DNA from: JBGPJM01 sp041485385
GTDB taxonomy: Bacteria > Planctomycetota > Phycisphaerae > Phycisphaerales > UBA1924
Direction: 5' to 3'
DNA length: 14,451 nt
Assembly (NCBI GenBank): GCA_041485385.1
Contig: JBGPJM010000125.1
Span: forward strand, 1 to 14,451
Made by a program: the position numbers and the translations under genes. The notes below the pieces were generated by a model. It was not told the origin of the DNA. It worked only from the letters and a program-made list of their open reading frames with translations, and did no database searches. Numbering within the stretch: position 1 is the stretch's first letter; every line of letters begins with the position of its first letter. Shown in pieces: positions 7,663 to 13,057 of this stretch.

Positions 7663-8568
7663 GTGCAGACGCTGGCCGATATCCGCAGGCTGCTCGAGGA
7701 ACGGGGCCTCCGTCCGAAGCGTTCGCTCGGCCAGAACTTCCTGATCGATCAGAACCTGGTGCGCAAGCTCGTGGACGCCGCGGTCGTGGGCGGCGGCGAT
7801 GTGGTGCTCGAGGTCGGGCCGGGGACCGGGACGCTCACCGAAGAGCTGCTCTCGCGGGGCTGCCGTGTGGTCGCCTGTGAGCTCGATGATCACCTGGCCG
7901 CGTTGTTAAGCGAGCGGGCCGCCGACGGGACAATCCCCGGCGGCGATCGCCTGAGGGTCGTCCACGCGGATTGCCTCCAGGACAAGCACACGCTTGCGTC
8001 GGGCGTGGTGCGGGCGCTGGCCGACGCCGCCGGCGGCGCTCCACCGCGACGCTTCGCCCTCGTGGCGAATCTCCCCTATGGGTCGGCCACGCCCCTGCTT
8101 TCCACGCTGCTGATCGATCACCCGTCCTGCGCGGTCATGGCGGTAACGGTGCAACGGGAGGTTGGCGACCGGCTCACCGCGCGTCCGCGCACGAAGGAAT
8201 ACGGTGGGCTCTCGGTGCTCGCGCAGGCGCTCTGCGAGGCCAGCCGGGTGGCCGTGCTCCCGCCGGCGTGCTTCTGGCCGCGACCGGATGTGACGAGCGT
8301 CATGGTCGTCCTCCGTCGGCGGACTCGGCCGCTGTGCCCGGATGCCCGCGCGCTGTCGGAGTTCTGCCGCGAGATCTTCGCGCATCGCCGCAAGCAGCTC
8401 GGCGCTGCTCTGGCCCGCTTCTCCGGCACGGCGACGGACGACGCGGCGCTTCCCTCCGGAGTTCACCCCCGGATGCGCGCCGAGGAGTTATCGGTTGAGC
8501 AGGTCGTTGCACTGTCGAGCCTGTTGGGGCGCCAGCAGGCACGCCCGATCCCCGAACGTCTGAAATGA
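7663..8568 (+). CDS. rsmA: 16S rRNA (adenine1518-N6/adenine1519-N6)-dimethyltransferase RsmA
   Basis: RsmA (KsgA) uses S-adenosylmethionine to dimethylate two adjacent adenines in the last hairpin of 16S rRNA late in small-subunit assembly. The 302-residue length fits the family's 260-300. Signatures are KRSLGQNFLID (19-29), the SAM-binding loop EVGPGTGTLTEELL (50-63), acidic ACELDDHL, and the catalytic NLPY at 136-139. QREVGDRLTARPRTKEYGGLS and FWPRPDVTSVMV follow, then the C-terminal helical domain with HRRKQL. After NLPY the sequence is GSATPLL where NI-TPLL is usual, which leaves the catalytic tetrapeptide intact. The start is taken as GTG 7663, four bases after the HAD stop, because it gives the usual short N-terminal helix. 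It has no clear Shine-Dalgarno sequence and may depend on coupling. The open frame continues upstream to 7147, but that part lies inside the HAD gene. Confidence 0.93.
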   Translation: MQTLADIRRLLEERGLRPKRSLGQNFLIDQNLVRKLVDAAVVGGGDVVLEVGPGTGTLTEELLSRGCRVVACELDDHLAALLSERAADGTIPGGDRLRVVHADCLQDKHTLASGVVRALADAAGGAPPRRFALVANLPYGSATPLLSTLLIDHPSCAVMAVTVQREVGDRLTARPRTKEYGGLSVLAQALCEASRVAVLPPACFWPRPDVTSVMVVLRRRTRPLCPDARALSEFCREIFAHRRKQLGAALARFSGTATDDAALPSGVHPRMRAEELSVEQVVALSSLLGRQQARPIPERLK

Positions 8569-8722
8569 ACCGAACTCAGGTCCGAGGGGATCGACGTCCG
8601 ACGCCGAATCGGGTAGTTTGAAGGAACCCGCGGCCTCGTCCGAGCGATAGGACTTCTACAAGCGGATCTGGAAACACGGACCTCGCGATCTGGCCCCGGC
8701 GGCCGGCAGGAGGTGGCAGAGA
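8569..8722 (+). other. Intergenic leader before the kinase gene
   Basis: This holds no open frame. A small inverted repeat, CGGGT (8610-8614) with ACCCG (8626-8630), and the strong Shine-Dalgarno AGGAGGT (8708-8714) are the only signals I see. TAGTTT (8614-8619) could be a weak -10 with no convincing -35. Confidence 0.4.
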
Positions 8723-9832
8723 ATGCCCGAAGAGTGGAAGACCGTGGCGCCTGCCGGTGCGGGACAACCCAGCGGTGCGGCCGGCACCAGGATCGCGGGC
8801 GACGGGGGCTTCCACCCCGACAGCCATCCCGGCAGTCCCAACGGGCTTACGGATCACTCGGCGCTCGCGGTCGCGCTCGAGCCGGCGCTCATCCAGGCAT
8901 GCGACGGCGACCTCTCGCGGATCGAATGGTTTCGCTCGACATGGCAGTCCGGCGGCGCGGCGACCGGGCGGGCCAGGTTCGCGCTCACCGACGGTCGATC
9001 CACCGACGTCATCGTGAAGCTCCCGGTTGGACCGGCGGAGTACGTCTGGACGCGAGGGATGGAGGGGATGGACGCGCCCGAGGGGGCCCATTGCGAGCTG
9101 ACGCTGGGGTGCACGCCGCGCGTCTTCGCCGCGGGGCTCGAACTGGGGGGCTACGACCTGGCCTGGCTGGTGGTGGAGAGGCTCCCGGGCCACCCGCTCT
9201 CTCACCGCATGGATCAGCAGGCGGCGCACGACCTGCTGGAATCAGCCGCGGAGTGGTACGAGCGCGCTGCACGCCTTCGCCCCGTCGACCGCGAGCCACC
9301 TCGGCGGGATTGGGCCGGGGTGCTGGGGAGGGCGCGCGAGGCTCTCAAGAACGCGGAGATCCCCTATCGCCACCGATGGGTTGAGGCCGTGAAGCACGTG
9401 CAGCGCGCCCTGCCGCGGCTCGTGGACCGCTGGGAGTCACGCCCGATCAACGCCTGGTGCCACGGCGACCTGCACCCCGGGAACGCGATGCGCCGCGCAC
9501 CCGACCCGGGCGAGAACGGGTCGGGCAAGGTCGTGCTGATCGACCTGGCGTTGGTGCATCCGGGCCATTGGGTGGAGGATGCGCTCTACCTGGAACGGCT
9601 GTACTGGGGGCATGCCGAGCTTCTGCACGGCGTCAAGCCCGTCTCCACGCTGGCCAGGATATTCAGGGATCGGGGGCTGCAGACCGACGAGGACTACACG
9701 ATGCTCGCCAACGTCCGCCGGGTGCTCATGGCAGCCAGCGTGCCCGCGTTCCTCGCCCGTGAGGGGAACCCGAAGTACGTCCAAGCCGCACTCGAGATCG
9801 TGGAGCGTCTGCTCCCGGCCGTGACGAAGTAA
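8723..9832 (+). CDS. APH-fold phosphotransferase family protein, substrate unknown
   Basis: The 369-residue protein belongs to the aminoglycoside phosphotransferase/choline kinase-like superfamily. Residues 1-40 are a low-complexity lead. The N-lobe has ARFALTDGRSTDVIVKLPVG with the probable ATP-binding Lys K99. The catalytic loop is CHGDLHPGN (H247, D249, N254), followed by the metal-binding Asp D274 in VLIDLALVHPGHWVEDAL. The usual GDPxxDLA is here GHWVEDA, a divergence typical of uncharacterised branches. Most such proteins phosphorylate metabolites or act on unknown substrates, so a resistance role should not be assumed. The start has the best Shine-Dalgarno in the window, AGGAGGT, 8 bases before ATG. 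It lies 154 bases after rsmA and is followed by paired hairpins, so it may be a single-gene unit. Confidence 0.83.
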   Translation: MPEEWKTVAPAGAGQPSGAAGTRIAGDGGFHPDSHPGSPNGLTDHSALAVALEPALIQACDGDLSRIEWFRSTWQSGGAATGRARFALTDGRSTDVIVKLPVGPAEYVWTRGMEGMDAPEGAHCELTLGCTPRVFAAGLELGGYDLAWLVVERLPGHPLSHRMDQQAAHDLLESAAEWYERAARLRPVDREPPRRDWAGVLGRAREALKNAEIPYRHRWVEAVKHVQRALPRLVDRWESRPINAWCHGDLHPGNAMRRAPDPGENGSGKVVLIDLALVHPGHWVEDALYLERLYWGHAELLHGVKPVSTLARIFRDRGLQTDEDYTMLANVRRVLMAASVPAFLAREGNPKYVQAALEIVERLLPAVTK

Positions 9833-9879
9833 GCCTCGATCGACCATCGTCCGAGGCCATTCCAGGCAGGTATCTGGAA
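9833..9879 (+). terminator. Two tandem hairpins after the kinase gene (terminator-like, no T-run)
   Basis: GCCTCG (9833-9838) pairs with CGAGGC (9852-9857) around 13 bases, directly after the TAA stop. TTCCAG (9860-9865) pairs with CTGGAA (9874-9879) around 8 bases. Neither is followed by a T-run, so this is at best a weak or factor-assisted 3' end. Confidence 0.35.
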
Positions 9880-9952
9880 GGGTACTAAGCGACCAATTGT
9901 GGGCTGGCGCTGGCCGCGACGGGGTGAAGACCCGATGCCGGGCCGGGGCCGG

Positions 9953-9958
9953 TATACT
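9953..9958 (+). promoter_or_regulatory. Promoter -10 box (TATACT) of the Hc1-like/FabZ-like operon
   Basis: TATACT matches the sigma-70 -10 consensus at five of six positions, a rare match in this G+C-rich sequence. No good -35 is seen 16-18 bases upstream. Start of transcription would be near 9965, giving a leader of about 50 bases ending in the Shine-Dalgarno AGGAG at 10003-10007. Confidence 0.5.
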
Positions 9959-9960
9959 CT

Positions 9961-9999
9961 CCCGGCCCAAGGGGTGCCGCCTAGAGGGGGCACGCCGGG
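9961..9999 (+). promoter_or_regulatory. Structured 5' leader hairpin before the Hc1-like gene
   Basis: CCCGGC (9961-9966) pairs with GCCGGG (9994-9999). Inside it GTGCC (9974-9978) pairs with GGCAC (9989-9993), stacking directly on the outer helix with a 7-base bulge on the 5' side. The hairpin sits between the -10 box and the Shine-Dalgarno sequence. The exact transcript start decides how much of the outer arm is in the RNA. Confidence 0.4.
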
Positions 10000-10016
10000 T
10001 CTAGGAGCGCCGCACG

Positions 10017-10196
10017 GTGGAAGCATACGAGACGATGAAACGACTGATTGCGGAGATCGACGAGGACGTTCGCAAGGCCGCCGGGGGCAACAAGGCCGCA
10101 CAGACCCGTGTGCGGAAGGTGATGCAGGAGATTAAGGACGCTGCCCAGGTGATCCGGAAGGGGATGCTGGAGATGCGGAAGAAGGAGGGCGCTTAG
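10017..10196 (+). CDS. Histone H1-like Hc1-family DNA-binding protein (59 aa)
   Basis: This small gene encodes a lysine/arginine-rich, mostly helical protein whose middle reads DVRKAAGGNKAAQTRVRKVM. It resembles the chlamydial Hc1 nucleoid protein, whose N-terminal half contains a GNKAAAQRVR segment. The role inferred from the family is binding and compacting DNA. Unlike Chlamydia Hc1 (about 125 residues) it lacks the Lys/Ala-rich C-terminal tail, ending RKGMLEMRKKEGA. The start is GTG 10017, placed 9 bases after Shine-Dalgarno AGGAG (10003-10007) and giving the N-terminus MEAYETMKRLI. A shorter start at ATG 10035 (53 residues) is possible but less well spaced. The gene has its own -10 box (TATACT, 9953) and ends 4 bases before the FabZ-like gene, so the two are co-transcribed. 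Confidence 0.78.
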   Translation: MEAYETMKRLIAEIDEDVRKAAGGNKAAQTRVRKVMQEIKDAAQVIRKGMLEMRKKEGA

Positions 10197-10200
10197 AGGT

Positions 10201-10773
10201 ATGGCGGGAGCTTCGGCCACAAAGGAGACCACCCTGACGGTGGGCGGCGCTGCGGACCACTCCGCGGCGGCGGCCGGAGCGGGCAGCCGCCGGCCGCTAT
10301 TCGACCTCAGCAGCGTCAATCTCTCGGCGCGCCTGGTTTCCAGGCGCGATCTGGAACGATGGAACCCGCACCGCGGCGGGATGGCGATGCTGGACTGGGT
10401 CGTCTGGCATTCCCCTGACTTCACGCGCGGCCTGGGCCTGAAGATCGTCCGGAGCGACGAGTTTTGGGTCGAGGGCCACTTCCCCGGCAAGCCGATGTTC
10501 CCCGGCGTCCTGATGATCGAGACGGGCGCGCAGCTTGCCAGCTACCTCTACAACTCGCGGTTCGCCAAGCCCAAGCTGCCGGTGTTCATCCGCATAGAGG
10601 ACGCGGCGTTCCGCTCGGCGGTCGTGCCCGGCGACGAGCTGTTCCTGCTCTGCAAGGACGTGAAGTTCGCCGACAAGCGGTTCGTCAGCGACATCCAGGG
10701 GCTTGTCAACGGCAAGGTGGCCTTCGAGGCGAGGATCACCGGAATGTCCGGGGCGATGCCGGCGTCGGAATGA
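10201..10773 (+). CDS. FabZ-like 3-hydroxyacyl-ACP dehydratase
   Basis: The protein has 190 residues and one hot-dog domain. FabZ removes water from 3-hydroxyacyl-ACP in fatty-acid elongation. The catalytic His is H93 in VEGHFPGKPMFPGVLMIE, and the catalytic Glu is E107 in MIETGAQLASYL, 14 residues apart as in E. coli FabZ (54 and 68). The N-terminal NPHRGGMAMLDWVV corresponds to the HRYPFLLVD segment of FabZ. The first 30 residues are an Ala/Gly-rich extension not seen in short FabZ proteins (about 150 residues), and there is no in-frame start closer to the domain. The Shine-Dalgarno GGAGG is 12 bases upstream inside the Hc1-like gene, a loose fit that suggests coupling. It could be a paralogue acting outside the core fatty-acid cycle, since no other fab genes are near. 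Confidence 0.87.
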   Translation: MAGASATKETTLTVGGAADHSAAAAGAGSRRPLFDLSSVNLSARLVSRRDLERWNPHRGGMAMLDWVVWHSPDFTRGLGLKIVRSDEFWVEGHFPGKPMFPGVLMIETGAQLASYLYNSRFAKPKLPVFIRIEDAAFRSAVVPGDELFLLCKDVKFADKRFVSDIQGLVNGKVAFEARITGMSGAMPASE

Positions 10774-10809
10774 CACCCCACGGTCCCGCGCCGTGAGCAC
10801 GGCCTCATC

Positions 10810-12108
10810 ATGCAGACATGGCAGGTCGATCCCAGCGCGTGCCACCTGACGCACGTGGTGGATCTGCTTGCGCACGCCGGCGGGGCGGACGGAGCCGGCG
10901 CCGGGGGCGCCCTGACCGGGCTGCCCGCCGGGCCCGCGGTGGTGGTCTTCGAGGGGGAGGGCAGGCGGACGACCTTGGTGGCCACGACCGCCGATGCGCG
11001 AGAGTTCGTGCGCAAGCGGCTGGGCGCAACCCCACCCGAGGCCGGCGACGAGGCGAAGCGATCGAGGAGGGTCGACCATCGCGTGCTCACCCGGCGCGTC
11101 ACGGTCGTGCCCGTCGGCTCGGCCTTCGAGGCCGAGCTGGAGTACGTGCGCCAAGTGCGAGCTCGCCTCCCGGCCGAGTACCGCGCGGCGGTGGAGAGGT
11201 GGCGGCCGTGGTGGGTGCGCGTCGACCCGGGCGACGAGTTCCCCGATCTCACGAAGACCAATCTTGCCGGCGCATCCGACGCGGCGCCGAGGCGCGCCGG
11301 CGGCAATCGGCCGGCGCGCACCGGCCCGGGCGTGCTCGTCGGACCCGTGCCGGACAAGGACGCCGCGGGGCGGCTCATCGAGGCGGTCGTCGACGTCGCC
11401 GACCTCTGCCGCTTCCACCACCTCCTCGTGCAGGCGCCGCGCGCGACGGCCTGCGCGTACAAGGAGATGGGCCGTTGCCCGGCGCCGTGCGACGGGACCG
11501 AGACGATGGACTCCTACCGCGCTCGCGTGGGCGCTGCACTGGAGTCGCTGACCGTCCCCGCCGAGGCGCGCCGTGCCGCCGTCGAATCCCGCATGCGAGA
11601 CGACGCGGCAAGGCAGGACTTCGAAGGGGCGCAGCGCCGTCAGAAGGTCCTCGACCGTCTCAGGGCGCTGGAGAAGCCCGCGTTCGCCCGCGTCTCGACG
11701 ATCACGCGGTTCCGGTGGCTGCTGGCGACCGCGGGGGGCCGGCGCGGCTGGGCCCGCCTGCACGTGTGCGTCGGGGGGAACGTACTGCCCGTGGCCGACG
11801 TTGACGGCGCGGGCGCGGCCGGCGCCGCCCGTGACCTCTGCGGGTGCATCGTATCGGCAGTGCTCAGCGCGCCGGCGATGGAGCTCGGCGCGCCGGAGAT
11901 CGACACGATGGCCCTGGTCTGCCGCTGGCTGTCACTGGCGGCCAGGAAGAAACGGGTCGGGGTGGTCTCGCTCCAGCGCGTGGAGGAGGAGGGAGTGGAC
12001 GCCCGTGGAGTGTCGCTGGCGATCAGGAGGGCGTGCAACGTCCCGCCCATGGACGAGCGGCCCGAGGGAATGGAGATGGATACAGGCGGCGCTCAAGGCA
12101 TCGCATGA
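10810..12108 (+). CDS. UvrC-like protein with degraded GIY-YIG domain, lacking the RNase H half
   Basis: The 432 residues align by eye with the first half of excinuclease UvrC. Residues 38-72 sit where UvrC has its GIY-YIG nuclease (AGPAVVVFEGEG then AREFVRKRL), but the GIY and YIG tyrosines are gone. VRVDPGDEFPDL and GVLVGPVPDKDAAGRLIEAV match the next UvrC segments. C215-C223-C227 in CAYKEMGRCPAPCDG is the UvrC cysteine motif. Residues 260-292 are a UVR helix pair (DDAARQDFEGAQRRQKVLD), the UvrB-binding module. The remainder (RGWARLHVCVGGNVLPV, IDTMALVCRWLS) is not the RNase H/HhH part of UvrC. It recalls the C-terminal part of the UvrC-like segment fused to DnaQ-type exonucleases in actinobacteria. 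A repair-linked, probably non-nucleolytic role is inferred. The start has no Shine-Dalgarno. A terminator follows at 12202. Confidence 0.75.
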   Translation: MQTWQVDPSACHLTHVVDLLAHAGGADGAGAGGALTGLPAGPAVVVFEGEGRRTTLVATTADAREFVRKRLGATPPEAGDEAKRSRRVDHRVLTRRVTVVPVGSAFEAELEYVRQVRARLPAEYRAAVERWRPWWVRVDPGDEFPDLTKTNLAGASDAAPRRAGGNRPARTGPGVLVGPVPDKDAAGRLIEAVVDVADLCRFHHLLVQAPRATACAYKEMGRCPAPCDGTETMDSYRARVGAALESLTVPAEARRAAVESRMRDDAARQDFEGAQRRQKVLDRLRALEKPAFARVSTITRFRWLLATAGGRRGWARLHVCVGGNVLPVADVDGAGAAGAARDLCGCIVSAVLSAPAMELGAPEIDTMALVCRWLSLAARKKRVGVVSLQRVEEEGVDARGVSLAIRRACNVPPMDERPEGMEMDTGGAQGIA

Positions 12109-12122
12109 GTTCCCACAAGTAC

Positions 12123-12138
12123 CGCGTCGCAAGACGCG
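12123..12138 (+). other. GNRA-tetraloop hairpin in the 3' UTR of the UvrC-like gene
   Basis: CGCGTC (12123-12128) pairs with GACGCG (12133-12138) across a GCAA loop, a very stable RNA hairpin. It lies 15 bases after the stop and about 65 bases before the intrinsic terminator, so it is within the transcript's 3' end. Confidence 0.45.
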
Positions 12139-12201
12139 CGTGATTTGCGCCCGACCTCCCGCGAAGAAGGGGTTGAGACGCGTGACGATGACCTGCCCGA
12201 C

Positions 12202-12229
12202 TGGGGTTACCGCGGTATCCCTATTTTTT
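12202..12229 (+). terminator. Intrinsic terminator of the UvrC-like transcript
   Basis: TGGGGTTACC (12202-12211) faces GGTATCCCTA (12214-12223) with one T-T mismatch and one G-T pair. It is followed at once by six T's (12224-12229). It is the clearest rho-independent terminator in the window and lies 93 bases after the UvrC-like stop codon. Confidence 0.75.
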
Positions 12230-12470
12230 CTCTGTCCTTTTGGCAGCAGATGTGGAACACCTGTCGGTTGCGCGGTAACTTGCCCCACGCCTCGGGGATT
12301 CGCTCCGAGGCACACGCCGGTTGGTGGGACAACTCGGCAAACATCATCGGATTTGTTGGTGCCGTCCTCGCGTCCGGTCTGCTCTGCGGATCCGGTGGCC
12401 CCGGCAATTGCCGTGGCGGCGGGTCTCGCTTCCGTGACCGAAGCGAGCTTTTCGACGCTGGAGTTGTTGG
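12230..12470 (+). other. Leader region of the ECF sigma gene, no convincing ORF
   Basis: After the terminator there are 241 bases with no supported gene. They hold a possible ECF-type promoter (GGAAC at 12254-12258, then 15 bases, then GGTAAC at 12274-12279). A 7-base inverted repeat follows (GCCTCGG 12289-12295 with CCGAGGC 12305-12311). The palindrome GGCAATTGCC near 12402-12411 and the terminator-like hairpin at 12425-12452 complete it. Base composition is lower in G+C around 12224-12240 and 12340-12360 than in the coding regions. Confidence 0.4.
12425..12452 (+). terminator. Terminator-like hairpin (possible attenuator) in the sigma-factor leader
   Basis: CTCGCTTC (12425-12432) pairs perfectly with GAAGCGAG (12440-12447) around a 7-base loop. 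It is followed by CTTTT (12448-12452). The ATG of the sigma gene is only 18 bases further on, and the Shine-Dalgarno GGAG starts 7 bases after the T's. Confidence 0.5.
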
Positions 12471-12983
12471 ATGGCAACGGAACGTCAGTGTGAAGTGGTG
12501 CTCGAGCTCTTCGAGTCGTCGTTCGACCGCGTGTACGGGTTTGTCAGGCGATCCCTGGACGCCGAGGCCGCGGAGGAGATCACGCAGGAGGTCTTCAGCC
12601 GCCTGCTGACCCTGAACGACTTCGAGAGCAAGGTGCTGTCGATCAGCTATCTCATCAAGGTCGCCGAGAACCTGCTCAAGCGTCGGCACCAGCACCGCCG
12701 GAGGTGGAAGAACGTCGAGGGGGAGCTCTCGCGATCTCATCTCGCGCTGCACGACGCGCGGGCCACCCGAGTCCGAGACGACTCCGAAGGCCGGCAGGTC
12801 GCCGACGCGATGTCACATCTGAGCGAGAACGAGCGGGAGGCGGTCCGGCTGACGGTGTGCGAGGGCCTCAGCTACGAGGACGCCGCCCGCTCCCTGGGCG
12901 TGCAGGCTTCCACGATCAACAACTGGAAGCACCGCGGGATCCAGAAGCTCAAGCAGCAGGTCGTGGCCGGGCGCGACCGGTAA
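12471..12983 (+). CDS. ECF-type RNA polymerase sigma factor (170 aa)
   Basis: The protein has the two-domain layout of group 4 sigma factors. Residues 10-78 form region 2: LFESSFDRVYGFVRRSL, then AEEITQEVFSRLLTL and YLIKVAENLLKRRHQHRRR, which bind the core enzyme and the -10 element. Residues 112-165 form region 4: HLSENEREAVRLTVCEGLSYEDAARSLGV followed by the recognition helix STINNWKHRGIQKLKQ, which reads the -35. The last helix is unusual, as many ECF factors have V-S-R-L-x-R-A-R here. The ATG has Shine-Dalgarno GGAG 7 bases upstream. No anti-sigma factor, transmembrane or zinc-binding partner lies next to it; the following gene is convergent purM. Its regulator and targets are unknown. 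Level control may act in its hairpin-rich leader. Confidence 0.9.
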   Translation: MATERQCEVVLELFESSFDRVYGFVRRSLDAEAAEEITQEVFSRLLTLNDFESKVLSISYLIKVAENLLKRRHQHRRRWKNVEGELSRSHLALHDARATRVRDDSEGRQVADAMSHLSENEREAVRLTVCEGLSYEDAARSLGVQASTINNWKHRGIQKLKQQVVAGRDR

Positions 12984-13009
12984 CGGCGAGCGGGATCCGC
13001 GCCTCGCCG
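12984..13009. terminator. Hairpin between the convergent sigma and purM genes
   Basis: CGGCGAG (12984-12990) pairs with CTCGCCG (13003-13009), and inside CGG (12991-12993) pairs with CCG (12997-12999). This makes an almost continuous stem directly after the sigma TAA. A second small hairpin, GGGTT/GACCC, is at 13027-13039. Neither strand has a T-run, so termination would need high stem stability or a factor. Its position suits a shared bidirectional 3' end. Confidence 0.4.
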
Positions 13010-13057
13010 GGAGCGCCCGGCGGTCCGGGTTCGCGACCCCCGGGCCCGGCCCGATGC

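Noticed and set aside
8723..9832. Possible aminoglycoside resistance gene
   Set aside because: Only the general APH catalytic motifs are present. The context is chromosomal with no mobile element, and most such family members are not resistance enzymes.
10790..10803. Perfect palindrome GCCGTGAGCACGGC before the UvrC-like start
   Set aside because: The stem is only five bases with a four-base loop and no T-run. Such palindromes are frequent by chance in this base composition, so I do not call it a site.
12202..12217. GGGGTTACCG resembles part of the c-di-GMP-I riboswitch
   Set aside because: The other conserved elements of that aptamer are absent nearby, and the hairpin with six T's explains the sequence as a terminator.
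12188..12493. Short frame beginning MTCPTGVTAVSLFFLC, which looks a little like a signal peptide
   Set aside because: It contains the intrinsic terminator hairpin and T-run and ends inside the sigma gene. The hydrophobic stretch is simply the T-run being translated.
12145..12609. Open frame of 154 codons between the UvrC-like and sigma genes
   Set aside because: It runs through the terminator and out of frame into the sigma gene. There is no Shine-Dalgarno and no recognisable domain.
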